Below are positions 45,404 to 56,382 of a DNA stretch of 64,000 bases, piece by piece. The stretch is from Phlebopus portentosus (Eukaryota > Basidiomycota > Agaricomycetes > Boletales > Boletinellaceae), in the NCBI GenBank assembly GCA_037892935.1, contig JAYXKI010000008.1, positions 1,488,001-1,552,000 on the forward strand. The letters are read 5' to 3'. Position numbers and translations under genes: made by a program. Below the pieces are notes generated by a model. The model searched no databases. It was not told the DNA's origin and saw only the letters and a list, made by a program, of their open reading frames with translations. The stretch's first letter is position 1; each line of letters starts with the position of its first letter.

Positions 45404-47225
45404 TACCGTGCTCGGTCAAAGCCACAGACACACTCATTGTGCTGCATTCCGATGCACATCTTGGCGGATTGGCCCCCTTTTTGTCGGGTATATCCGAGTT
45501 GACTGAGTCTGCTCTCAGGACACTGCTGGGTTGTCAAGACTTGAGTCAGGTGGAGCGGGAGTCTGTCATCAGTGAGCTGGAAGATCGTGCAGACCGAGTT
45601 TCATACTTGACCGAGTTGGAGAAGATGGCAAGCGCGGTCAGGGTTCTGTCGCCGTTGTAGAGATACCTGTGGATTTGAGCTTGGATCTACTCTATTTGGA
45701 TGATCTGACATGCCGATCATCAGAACGATCGACCTTGACCATATATGGAAGGATCTGCAGTGTGGATCAGTAGGTTGTGCATTTACGGTTCAGCAGCCTT
45801 CTGTTCCCCTCCATCCAGCCTCACTCTCTATTGTCTACCCCTTTCAGATGACAGGCTGTGATGCAGATGACTTGGTTGGATGTCCATATTTACATTTTAT
45901 TTGGTTTCTTTCCTTATTTATCTCCCTGAATCATGTTTCGAGCCTTTGTTGTATGGGTGGCTCACTGCTGTATATAAGCCTCCTGTGCCGCTCTAATGAA
46001 AAGGGGGAGCCCCAGAACGCCCCAGTTTCGACTCATATCATCTCCAGTCAAGTTCCCTAGTCTCCCAGCTTCGTCTTAGTCCATTCCCTCGAGTTCCAGT
46101 CCAGTTCCGACAGTTGCACCAGTTGTGCATATACTCCAGCCCAGCAGATCGTCGATTTTGCTATATCTCCATCAGTTCTTCACCGATCACCTCGGTCCAG
46201 CATTCGTTCGATTCGTCTCATCATTCTTCATCTTCGAGTATTTTCACCCACGAGTTCCGCAGAGTTCCGCTTCATTTCGCCAAGTTCCAATTTTACGATA
46301 GTTTTCCGATATCTTGTTCAGTCTGTATCTCCCTCATTTCTTATCCGTTCATTGTGATTCTTGATCTGTTAGGATCGTGTCGACAAGTACTTTTGATCTC
46401 TTATTTTACATCATCGACTTAGCTAGCTAGTTTTCGACCTCAGAGTAGGTGGCTCAGTTTACACTTCTGACACGGCACCCTTTTGTATTTTGTTTCCCCC
46501 TTCTCTAAGCCATTCCCCTCGACACCAGCATACACTCCTCACATTTCAGACACTCCCTCTTACATTGTACACATCTGGTTGACCCCCAGAGGTTGAACTC
46601 AGACCTTCAGACTGTCAGTTGGCCTTCAGAGCCAGCAGACACGTTTCACCATCTTTGGATCACGAGGGAGATGAGAGGCCCACAAAGCAGCCTCAGATTG
46701 TCGATTATTCAAGCGACGAGGAGTCGGTAGAGGGGAACTGCAACAACAGCAGCAGCAACATTCCTTCTGCTGCCAACGGTTTCTCTTCTGGGGGTCCGGC
46801 TGGTGATGGCGACTTTGGGGCTTTTGACAAAGCGCCCCTCTTTCTTCCGGACGGTGCTGTCAGCGTGAGCAACAGCAGCAACAGCAATCCTCCGGCTGTG
46901 AGTGAGTCTCCGAGTGCAGAATGAATGGAAGAGGATGAGGGAAGCCAAAGCGATGGCGGGGACGGTAGCAGCAGTAGCAGCAGCAGCAGCAATTCGTCTG
47001 CTGCTGGTGCTGAGGATGCCAGTTGCGCCTGTCCTCGAGGTGAGTGACATCGAGGAGTTGGTCGCCGGGACGGATGAGAGTGCCGTCCATTTCTGGATGG
47101 TGGCCTTGGAGAGGCACGCGCGCGTGTTGTTCCGCACTGCGGATCAACTGTGCAACCTAGCGGAGGAGATGCTGGCCGAGACCAGTGTGCTAGAAAGGGT
47201 GGTAAGGGGTGAGGAGGAAGAGTAA
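45404..47225 (+). pseudogene. antisense gene of family A, 3' block (E7)
   Basis: Continues the gene begun at 36516. Frame 45408-45660 encodes CSVKATDTLIVLHSDAHLGG and an acidic helical segment up to VRVLSPL, where a frameshift (near 45655) leads to VEIPVDLSLDLLYLDDLTC. After a solo LTR (45881-46617) a Ser/Asn/Asp-rich region follows (46618-47040; serine and asparagine repeats from AGC/AAC triplets). A final exon after a GT-AG intron near 47040 carries VSDIEELVAGTDESAVHFWM and ends VVRGEEEE at 47225. The acidic end facing the end of pol mirrors family B, but no Zn2Cys6 cluster was found in this copy. Role unknown. Confidence 0.6.
45881..46617 (+). repeat. probable second solo LTR, about 737 bp
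   Basis: Sequence from TGTCCATATT to CAGACTGTCA, with GTTGG before (45875-45879, one base off) and after (46618-46622). A TATA box (TATATAAG, 45971-45978) and C/T-rich R-U5-like sequence fit an LTR. Removing it joins the flanking reading frame (…MTW / LAFRASRHV). The one-base offset at the left end leaves some doubt. Confidence 0.55.
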
Positions 47226-47800
47226 GGAGTAAGAGGAGTGAGGAGAGGGGGTAGAGCACATCAAAACGACGCTTTTTCATCTAGTGTCCTCTCATGAGAT
47301 GAATAAAACAAAGAAAAAGAAGAAAAAGAAAAAATAATTTGGACTTTTGTATATATATAGCTTTTGTATGTTTTTGAATGTTATGAATTTTTGTTTGCGG
47401 TTTTAACATTTTGGGGTGAAGGTAAAATGAGGCGAGGTCGAAGAATAATGGAAGAATGAGGATTGAGATATGAGAAAATGAGAGATTAGAGAAAATAAGC
47501 GGTGATTATTGAGTCGAAAGGACTGAGAGAAAAATAAGCTAGTTGTGCTGTTTTGCGCAGCGCTATACCGGGTTGTGATTTGCAACTGAGTGTATGAAGG
47601 TGAAAATGCATTTGAACACGTATCTTGGTTTGCGCGAACACTTTTCAAGGGTCTAATGCGGTTGAGCACGAATAATTCGAAGGAAGGAAAAATCAAGAGG
47701 AAAATCAGGAGAGGAAAGAAATGAAATGAATAATCGAAAGGATCTAATAGAAGAGGAATGTCAGTGGGTTTGCATGGAGGGTATCACAACTGAATGGTGT
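47226..47800. other. convergent 3' region between antisense gene and pol (E7)
   Basis: Non-coding, homologous to 59949-60500 of E9. It contains AATAAA at 47302-47307, 77 nt after the antisense gene stop, the likely polyadenylation signal of that gene. Confidence 0.6.
47302..47307 (+). terminator. polyadenylation signal of antisense gene A
   Basis: AATAAA followed by an A-rich tract, at the expected distance after the antisense gene stop at 47225. Confidence 0.45.
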
Positions 47801-48755
47801 TTATAAGTTGAGGTTTTCAGATTCCGACTGGGTGTCAGAAATGTCATCATCTTCTAGTTCGATTGAGGGGTTGGCGTCATCTTTGAGTTCGTCATCTGCT
47901 GCATTTACGAGTTTAGTGACGGGTACAGAGAGATTCGAGTGAGGAAAGTAAGGAATCAGGCGAAACACAGCTACTCGGATCTTCGAGACTGATCCATCGA
48001 GTTCCGTAATAACATATGAGCTGGCCTTTGTTTTGTGTACTACCACATAGGGTCCTAGGTATCAGGGCTTTGTCTTGCGATTAAGTTCCATTTTGATGTG
48101 TATATTTTGCATCAAAACGAGTCATCCTGGCTGGAAGTCGTAGTCTTTGATTTTGGCCTTGTTGATCTCTTTGAATTGTCATGTGTATGCATGTCGGGCA
48201 TCAGAAACTAGTCTGGCGATTTGATCCAGTTCCTCAGGATGCTTCTGGAGCTGCTTTGTGCGGGTTGCGATGAGTTCCGCAGTTGGAACAGGCATATCGA
48301 CCGGGGGGGCTAAGTACGTGGCTTCGGCGAGGTCGAAAGGTAGAATAGGCTCTACTCCATGTACCATGTAATATGGGGACATTCCGGTCGCTTTCTGGAT
48401 GGTGATTCTTTCTGCCCAAAATACTGAGTAAGCTTGGTTGCTCTATTGTTTGTCATTACCATCTACAGCCTTTATTAGGGCTTCCTGCACATCATAATGG
48501 CATCTTTCTACAATTCCATTGGCGCAAGAGTTGTATGCTGAGATGCATATGTGATTGATGTGATATCGATCCTTGAGGTAATCGAGTGCTGTGACGAACA
48601 GTTTCCCATTATCTGTTACGAGCTTGGGACAAGCACCGTATCTGCAAAGGAGGTCTTGGAAAATGAACTGGGCTATCGCTTTGCCGGTTTCTTTGCGCAA
48701 GAGTCAAAATTTGGGGTAACCAGATAAGGCACATTGGGCTTGTATGATATACTGG
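47801..48755 (-). pseudogene. pol C-terminus of E7: integrase core end and GPY/F module
   Basis: Minus-strand frames 48700-48443, 48382-48179 and 48046-47801 match E9 pol 59030-59948: integrase Asp near 48615 (TDNGKLF), the Glu motif region (GIVERCHYD) and the tail with PSIELEDDDISDTQSE. Several stops and base losses. Upstream it is cut by the LTR of E6 at 48755/48756, inside the integrase core. Confidence 0.85.
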
Positions 48756-50364
48756 TGAAACTCCTGTGGACGTTCTGATGCCGGACAGGGAGTGTATAGT
48801 TCGAGAGGCTGCCCTAGAATACCTTCAAACGGTCAGCAGAGAATTACACCCGAGCTAAGGGCATGAAGGAGTGGAGGGAAATAGGGATATACAATGGAAG
48901 GGCTTGGTGAGAACTGGGGATATGAGGGAAGCGCTCGAGGAGGAATTCCAAGGGTAGGCTTCTCCCGAGATCGATGGTGGTGGTGCAAAGGCTAAATCGA
49001 CTCTCCGGCTCAGCTGCGAGCTCTGGACTAAAGCTGACAAACCCAAGGCACAAGAACTAAACTAACTAAGCTATGCTAGTCAAACCACCAACCTGAACGT
49101 GACTAATCGACTGTGCTAACACACTGGTAAGCAACTGCAGTCGATCTCACTTGTAGTCTTAAGTGTCGGAACGCGGCGTAATGGTTCGAAATGCGATACG
49201 ATGGACGAAGGATAATTGCTGAGTATGTTGAAATGTGATGCAAGGGATGGAGGTGCAAAACGATGATGGAAAGGGGATCGAGAGAATCGAAGGATATGTG
49301 TAGGATGATGGAACCGACCGTTTCCAATTGAAACAATGCAGAACAACACCGGGCTGGACTTGAGGAAGCGGAGAGTGGAATGTCAAGAGGAAAGGGGTGA
49401 TATGGTGTCCTTTCCCGATAACAATGGAGAGGAGAAGGTGTTGCGAGACCAAATGCGAGCGGCACGCAGAGTAACTGGGTTACGAGCGAAACTGGGCGAA
49501 ACGGTTTGGAACACGTAAGGAGGTTTCGGTTTGGGTGAGAGAAGTAAGAGGAGCCTTTGTATGATCACAGCGAACTATACAAACGTACGAACGGCTCTGC
49601 TACGAAGAGAGATCACCAATCGACTGTACAGAACACAAAATGTCGTATATTAGACTATAGAGACGAGAGAGTCCACTACAAACAAGTAGACTAGAGGTCA
49701 AGGGACTTTGAGATGATGTGAGAACTGTAAGCTAAGCTCCCACTCAGCTCCGACTAAGCTGTCCTTCTACTATGAGAGTTATGCTATATTTATACTATAC
49801 GTCCAAGACTGAGCCTCCCAGTGGTCAGAGAACCTACATCATAAAGAAAAGGGAACGCATATCGCTATCTACAAAGGAGAGGAGCGCATATGAATGGTTT
49901 AAGGGACACATAGGTCAAAAGAAACAATACTAAGCATGTCTGGAATGAGAGCATAATGGATTAAAGGGGACGCATATAGAAAGGTCAGAATATGTGCGAA
50001 ACCTTCAGAACCGGGTCTCTTTGAGCGGAACAAAGCGGAACTCGGGGAAACAACTCGGAAGGGCTCTGGCTAGCCTGACAAAGTAAGTCTGCGATGTTTA
50101 ACAAAGGAGAGAGACTGAGGACGAGGTTGCAGGGTCAAATCTCTTTGTCTGGAATGCAGATCCGAGGTCCGGAGACTTGTGATCGACGCGTGCAAACTCG
50201 ATGCCATGATTCTCCCGTCTTGATGGCCAATCAAAGAACGGTGCACGTGCCATCAGGACTATGGCATTCTTGCTAAGTCTACTCATTCGAGCGAAACCAG
50301 TCGGAACACCGCGGAACTGGTCGTAACGACTCTGTATGTTCCCAAGCTTCAGACTTACTCTTCA
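48756..50364 (-). repeat. 3' LTR of E6 (LTR B, 1609 bp)
   Basis: Same termini as the other LTR B copies (TGAAACTCC on + at 48756, TCTTCA at 50364), followed on + by the native TCTCCCAGG junction. Confidence 0.9.
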
Positions 50365-50492
50365 TCTCCCAGGTTCATGAAATAGTGACCGTCTGCGGTC
50401 ACTCCCATCTCAATCCGATGCGTGGGAGTTTCGAAGCATAACGCGTCGCATCCAAATTTTCTTCCGCTGTCATCTCTTCTTCATTCTCCAAC

Positions 50493-52288
50493 ATGTTCAC
50501 TTCTGAAAAAATTGTCGCGCTCTTGGGACCCATCAACTCCAATAATGACTGGAAGGCAGCGGTTGCGAAATTCGAGGCAGATGTCGCCTTGGCCAGGTCA
50601 GCAATGGATGAACTAGACCATGGCGTCACGACGGTAATTCTGCCGGATAAGACAAAACTGGTCAAATGGATCGCGCCTACAGGTTCAATGACGGTACGGT
50701 GGTTGACGAATCCGGTGATGGAATCTTTGATGGATGGGTGGAAGGCAACCACGGTGCATAAACCACGCACTCTAATCAAGAATTTTTGTTAATGAAATTC
50801 GACAGGCACGGAAGGAAGCATTGGAGCAAGTCCGTCCCAAAGGAACAAAAGAAGTCTGGTCAGAGATGGCGTACTCCAACTACTGCGACACGGATGCTCT
50901 CCTACGGACGCTGTACTACAATTGATGGGAATTTTATGCCAGGATGGAGACCAAATGACGAGCTTTCTTCTGCAGACACAGGGTTTCATTCCATCCTGCC
51001 TCGTTCGATTCGACTCATGGGTTCTTCTTAGGCAAATCGTTCCCTCCAATGTTCCCGAAACCGCGCCCTGACATCAAAAAGGCTCTCGAGAACGTGAGAA
51101 TGGAGAGCTCCAAGTTCCAACAAATGGCGAGGTTCACCGGCAACATGGACTACACGTGAGACGAAGCTGTCCGGAGTCACGTAGGTACTTCTTCTTGTCT
51201 ATCATCTCCATCTAATCCTTCCTACAGCAAGCATTCGAATATTGGGAGGATATTGAGCAATGACACCTTTGTGCAGGGCACATCCTTCACATCGACAAGG
51301 TGAAATTGAGAACAGTCCGGCTCCTCTTGGAATACTACAGCTATTCCATTCTTCGTCGTCGGCTCTATCAACTCGTTCGTGCTCAGGAATCCGAAATGCA
51401 ACAACAACAACAGCAACAACAACGATCCCAACATGTGCTGTCTGAACCTTTCTCTCAACCACAACAACAACAGCAGCAACAACCAATGCTGCCTGAACCA
51501 TTTCCTCCGCAACAACAACAACAGCAGCAACATCAAATGCTGCCTCAGAACGTCGATAGTCCAATGGAGGTTGATTCCGCTCCTCTTCAGGTCAAAACTG
51601 GCGAAACGATTGAGGATGGAGAAGTTGCGGAACCGGTCGAAACGCTCGAAACCGGAGCAGAACGTTTGGAAGGGGCTAGCCGTTCTACACCCTTAACCTC
51701 ACTCGAACCCACAATGCTCGAGATTGAGCTTTGCGAGAGTGAAAGACGTGAAGAAGAGGAATGCACTGCTCAATGCGCCGAAATCTCCCGGATGGCTGCC
51801 AAAATCGAGGCCAACATGCGACGACGGCTGGATGCAGGGACTCGCTGCGTTCGTGGTGTTTGGCAAGTGGTGGACTCGGACGAGGAGACTCCTGCAATTC
51901 AGGAAAGTCCTGAGAGTCCTCCTCCTGGTCATCGGGGAGAAGACTCCATTGTCATGAGTCCAGGTGACGGAGGAATGGATATCGGTGATGTGGGAATGGA
52001 GGCGAATGAGCCGTTTGAGGCGGACGCAAGCCTTGAAGAGATTCAGGCTCTTAATACCACGAGCAACAACAACAACAGCAACAACAACAACAATAGTGGT
52101 ACTGCTGCTGTTCCACACGAAACTGTCGAAACGCGAGCGAGACGCATTTCTCCGGTGCGACGAGCGTCTTCTCAACCTGAGGCTGGTCCTTCTAGGATTC
52201 CGGCTAATGGTGGTGGTTCTGGTGGTGACGACAACAATAATGACGACGACGACGACGATGGTGATGAACAATTGAGCGATGGGCGCGT
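50493..52288 (+). pseudogene. antisense Q-rich gene of family B, 5' block (E6)
   Basis: Starts ATG at 50493 (MFTSEKIVALLGP). The N-terminal frame runs to 50792, where one extra T in a T-run shifts frame; it resumes (ARKEALEQV…). A GT-AG intron lies near 51090-51227. The next exon reads QAFEYWEDIEQ, then KLRTVRLLLEYYSYSILRRR, three polyglutamine blocks (51400-51535), an acidic region and an Asn/Asp-rich tract (52060-52260). It is cut at 52288 by E9 and continues at 60592. TGA codons replace CGA of the E1 copy (for example at 51268-51270), typical CpG decay. Possible role: Q-rich activation or protein-contact region of a transcription-factor-like protein. Confidence 0.75.
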
Positions 52289-53777
52289 TGAAACTCCTGT
52301 GCACTGTCTGATAGCTGAGGAGTGTCACAGTTCTTGGGGGCTGTTCGGTAAGATTAAAACAAGTGGGAAAGAGAAGGGTGACTTTGGGGGGAAAACTAGA
52401 GAAGCGCTGATGCGTCGATCTGGGTTCCGGAGCAGTTCCGGAAGGGATGGAGGAGAAATGGGATTGAAGGCTGCTGGATGTATGCGAGGGGGGGGGGATT
52501 GGATTAAAGGAGATAGGCGAAGAAGCAAGGCGGGAGAAGTCGAAGCAAGGGGGATCGGCGGTGGCGGTGCGAAGGTAATCGATGTCCTCACAGGTAATCC
52601 CTCGATGGATTCGAACCCTGGAGGCGGAAGACGATGAGACGAAGCTTAGAGAAGGACTTCCCCTAAGCGCTGACGATACGAAGGTGATCCTTTCGAGGAT
52701 CCGACATGATATAACGGGTTACGACGAGTTACGACGGGTTTCGGTGGGTTACAAAATGAAACGGAGCGATATGACGCGGAACGAAGCGATACGCAAGGGA
52801 CTCAAGTGAGACCTTGCGTAGAGGTGTAGGGAGGATGGATGAGGGCCTCTGACTTCAACACGGGTTGAACTGATCACACTGGGCTCGGGTACGACTGCAG
52901 AGCAGGAGACTCGAGGCGTATGAGACAGAACTATCGTGTATTTTTGGGAGATAGAGTCGAGGAGAGTACAGGAAAAGTCGAATTGGTCTCGACCATAGCT
53001 GAAGTGAGTTTTTAGCCCGGAGAGTCTTAGCAGAAAACAGTTTGGCTCGGGCTAGAACCCACTTCAGCTACGGTCGAGACCAATTCGACTTTTCCTGTAC
53101 TCTCCTCGACTCTATCTCCCAAAAATACACGATAGTTCTGTCTCATACGCCTCGAGTCTCCTGCTCTGCAGTCGTACCCGAGCCCAGTGTGATCAGTTCA
53201 ACCCGTGTTGAAGTCAGAGGCCCTCATCCATCCTCCCTACGCCTCTACGCAAGGTCTCACTTGAGTCTCTTGCGTATCACTTCGTTCCGCGTCGTATCGC
53301 TCCGTTTCATTTCGTAACCCACTGAAACCCGTCGTAACTCATCGTAACCTGTTATATCATGTCGGATCCTCGAAAGGATCACCTTCGTATCGTCAGCGCT
53401 TAGGGGAAGTCCTTCTCTAAGCTTTGTCTCATCGTCTTCCGCCTCCAGGGTTCAAATCCATCGAGGGATTACCTGTGAGGACATCGATTACCTTCGCACC
53501 GCCACCGCCAATCCCCCTTGCTTCGACTTCTCCCGCCTTGCTTCTTCGCCTATCTCCTTTAATCCAATCCCCCCCCCCTCGCATACATCCAGCAGCCTTC
53601 AATCCCATTTCTCCTCCATCCCTTCCGGAACTGCTCCGGAACCCAGATCGACGCATCAGCGCTTCTCTAGTTTTCCCCCCAAAGTCACCCTTCTCTTTCC
53701 CACTTGTTTTAATCTTACCGAACAGCCCCCAAGAACTGTGACACTCCTCAGCTATCAGACAGTGCACAGGAGTTTCA
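52289..53777. repeat. 730-bp R-U5 palindrome
   Basis: Arms 52289-53019 and 53048-53777 are almost identical inverted copies of the U5-side half of LTR A. The 28-bp centre is bounded by TAGCCCG and CGGGCTA. The same short frame is seen mirrored in both arms (52591-52325 and 53475-53741) and is not a gene. Confidence 0.93.
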
Positions 53778-53778
53778 A

Positions 53779-56382
53779 GTGGAGCCCCCGGCGAGGGGGG
53801 AAATTCACTGTTCGTCCAAAACGAGTAACCAAACTCCAGGTAGTACTCGGACTACCCGAAGCCAATCAGCCCGTATCCCCGTAGTTCACCAAGCCTTACC
53901 CCAAGTCACACCTCGGACACCTAGGCAGAGGGCAAGCGCTAGAAGCACCACAGCATCGTCGCTAAGTTCTTTAGTAATTCAACCTTCACCTCTAACCGAG
54001 TCCAGTACCCTACCATCGTTCGAGCCGTCGGCCGAATCGTCTCCTTTTAGTTTCCAAGAAACCGATCTACCTACCGAATTCTCCGAGCAAGAATCCTCGT
54101 CGCCTGAGGATATCACTGTTCGACTCGATTACCCAGACCCCGCTAGGCTCAGACAGCCTCAAACCTCCAATCAAGCGATCCAAGTCAATCTGCTTGCACA
54201 ACAGTCGCAACCAAGCGGATTAACTCTCGCTCACCACCTCCAAGGACTGGGAAGTAACCTGCAGATCCTTAACCAACTTCAGACCAATTATCAGCAGTTG
54301 CAGCGTATATCGAACCAGATGGCTGCAGTTAGACCACCTCTTCGAGGTGACAAGAGAGCACCAGTATTCGACGGTTCCAATCTGAAGGAACTGTTCCGCT
54401 TCTTCGACGACGTGGATGCGATCGCAATAGATTCCAACTGGGATGCGTCGACTACCATCAGACGTGGGTACCTGTACTATGCGAAGACTGACGTTGCAGA
54501 AGTATGGGAGACCCTACCCGAAGTTTCTGCCGCCCCTGTGAGCATCGGAGATTTCAAAACGGCCGTCAAGAAGCTTTATCCAAGTTTGGCAGACGGCAAG
54601 AGATACTCTAGGGGCGAATTGGAGCAGTTCATCGCCGAATGGGCCGAGAAAGGTATTCACACCAGAGATGAATTCGGCACTTATCATCGCGAGTTCCTAC
54701 GCAGAGCCAGGTATCTAGTTGCCAGCAACAAACTTACCGAGAACGACTCAAGATTTGCGTTTCTTCGAGGCATTTCGGGCCAGACTAGGAAGGATATCCT
54801 ACAAAGGCTTGAAATCAAGGACCCGGACCACGAGAGGGGCGACCCCTACGACATCGAGAAAGTAGCAAACGCAGCTATGTACATTCTTTTGGGATCCGCA
54901 GTCGATCAGATCGGATCCGACCCGATGAGCGGCGGAACGAGCGCAACGATGAGCGCATCGTCGGGAGGACATGGAATGACCGTCAAGAAGGAAGAAACGG
55001 ACTTGAGTAAAGTTTGGGAAATGCTGAAGGGTTTTCAGGTAACACTGGAATCGCTCACTAGAGGCCAGGGCCCTCGAATCGCAACAGGTCCGCAACCAGC
55101 CCCATTGGCTCGCACGCCCGGATGTGTGTTCTGCAGCGATCCCAGCCACTTTATAAGGTTGTGCCCGAAGGTACTCGAGTATATCCAGGCCGGAAAGTGT
55201 CTACGTGACTCGAACGGACGAGTAGTCATGCCAAACGGAGCCTTCGTATCAAGTAGGGTTTCGGGCCGGAACCTGATGGAGCGAATTGACAACTTGCTAA
55301 AGCCGAACCTGTCACATCCAGTCAACATCATCAAAGTCGCCGAGCACCCGGAAACCCCAGCCAAGCCGATAGCATCAGCTATGCTCCAGGAAATCAGCGA
55401 GGGTCAGACAGAAGAGACCGATTACGAAGTGGAACGTTTAGAAATCTTGCTCAACGAGGCAAAGAAGAAAGCGGCGACTGGTAAAAGGCAGAAGTTCGAC
55501 GGAGTAGTCATTCCAACTAAGGTGGGACCGCCGGGAAGAGGGGCTTCGAAGGCGCAGCAGTCGCCACCCCCTATTCCTAAGTCCCCAGCGGTTTCACGTT
55601 CGTCACCGCAGCGGGATGATATTAGAAAACCCTCGAACCCCCAACCCCAATACCGCTACGTAGTCCCCGTTGAAGATTCTAACGCTGTCTCTAATGTGCT
55701 CACTCGGATGCTCGACACGAGCATTACACTTAGCCAAAGGGAACTGTTATCGATCGCCCCCGAACTACGAAAGCAACTAAAGGAACTCACTACCGCAAAG
55801 AGATATAACGCTGCCGATGTGAATCTCGTCAAATCGCCGAGTTACGCCACGCAACCGTGCGGAACCGCATCGCAACAACCTGAGGACTCGATTCTGTCCA
55901 TCAGAACGTCGGGAGTGACCGCGGAAGCAACTCTCCCCCTTCGTACGATTACAGCCGTAGTGGAGGACGCGATGGAAGTAGAGTGCGTACTCGATCAAGG
56001 CGCAGCAGTGTGTCTGATTAGGGAAGACGTTTGGGAAAAACTTCAAGTGCCCCTATCACCGGACCAGAGCACGACCATCGAGATGGCGGACACAGCGAAG
56101 TCGGCCACCGTAGGATTAATCCCGAACGCCAAGTTTACGATAGCCGGGATTGATCTTTCCCTGCAAGTGCATGTCGTTCGTCAGGCACCATTCCAGGCGC
56201 TACTCGGACGACCCTTCTTCGCAGTAACCGAATGCGAAACTAAGGATTATACCTCGGGAGACCAGCATATAACGCTATCAGACCCCAACGACAGGAATCG
56301 ACATAGTAAGGTCGCGACTGGAATTCGGAACGTGTTGCGCAACGTTGCGCAACAGGGTTTTCAGCAGACGTCGAGGAACTGA
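53779..56382 (+). CDS. Gag-protease of E9 (family A)
   Basis: The frame is open for 867 codons to TGA at 56382. The first in-frame ATG is at 54319 (MAAVRPPLRGDK); the frame before it is open but begins in the primer site, so the start is uncertain. Parts: Ser/Pro/Thr-rich leader, capsid-like domain (residues about 185-330, RAPVFDGSNLKELFRFFDDV), CCHC knuckle CVFCSDPSHFIRLC (about 453-466), linker, and a retropepsin-like domain (about 715-830) with VLDQGAAVCLI and LLGRPFF. The catalytic triad reads Asp-Gln-Gly instead of Asp-Thr/Ser-Gly, also in E2 and E8, so it is a family feature. Packages RNA and processes the polyprotein. Confidence 0.9.
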   Translation: MEPPARGEIHCSSKTSNQTPGSTRTTRSQSARIPVVHQALPQVTPRTPRQRASARSTTASSLSSLVIQPSPLTESSTLPSFEPSAESSPFSFQETDLPTEFSEQESSSPEDITVRLDYPDPARLRQPQTSNQAIQVNLLAQQSQPSGLTLAHHLQGLGSNLQILNQLQTNYQQLQRISNQMAAVRPPLRGDKRAPVFDGSNLKELFRFFDDVDAIAIDSNWDASTTIRRGYLYYAKTDVAEVWETLPEVSAAPVSIGDFKTAVKKLYPSLADGKRYSRGELEQFIAEWAEKGIHTRDEFGTYHREFLRRARYLVASNKLTENDSRFAFLRGISGQTRKDILQRLEIKDPDHERGDPYDIEKVANAAMYILLGSAVDQIGSDPMSGGTSATMSASSGGHGMTVKKEETDLSKVWEMLKGFQVTLESLTRGQGPRIATGPQPAPLARTPGCVFCSDPSHFIRLCPKVLEYIQAGKCLRDSNGRVVMPNGAFVSSRVSGRNLMERIDNLLKPNLSHPVNIIKVAEHPETPAKPIASAMLQEISEGQTEETDYEVERLEILLNEAKKKAATGKRQKFDGVVIPTKVGPPGRGASKAQQSPPPIPKSPAVSRSSPQRDDIRKPSNPQPQYRYVVPVEDSNAVSNVLTRMLDTSITLSQRELLSIAPELRKQLKELTTAKRYNAADVNLVKSPSYATQPCGTASQQPEDSILSIRTSGVTAEATLPLRTITAVVEDAMEVECVLDQGAAVCLIREDVWEKLQVPLSPDQSTTIEMADTAKSATVGLIPNAKFTIAGIDLSLQVHVVRQAPFQALLGRPFFAVTECETKDYTSGDQHITLSDPNDRNRHSKVATGIRNVLRNVAQQGFQQTSRN
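53780..53791 (+). promoter_or_regulatory. primer-binding site of E9
   Basis: TGGAGCCCCCGG, two bases after the LTR end CA, as in E2. Presumed tRNA primer site. Confidence 0.6.
56355..56361 (+). promoter_or_regulatory. GGGTTTT -1 frameshift site, gag to pol of E9
   Basis: Gag codons CAG GGT TTT CAG form the heptamer G GGT TTT, 21 nt before the gag stop. The -1 frame is open from here into pol. Conserved in E2 and E8. Confidence 0.75.

Larger units (their letters stand above)
35038..48755 (-). mobile_element. LTR retrotransposon E7 (family A), 3' part, multiply interrupted
   Basis: Minus-strand element. From right to left: the pol C-terminus (48755-47801), a convergent region, an antisense gene (in two blocks, 47225-45404 and 37410-36516) and the 3' LTR A (36381-35038). 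The LTR is followed by the native TCTCCCAG junction seen in E1 and E6. The antisense gene is split by a solo LTR A (37411-45403), itself split by a chromovirus, and by a second solo LTR at 45881-46617. E6 cuts its integrase at 48756. Confidence 0.75.

Noticed and set aside
52325..53741. Mirrored proline-rich ORFs (52325-52591 and 53424-53741)
   Set aside because: They are the same non-coding LTR U5 sequence read in the two arms of the palindrome.
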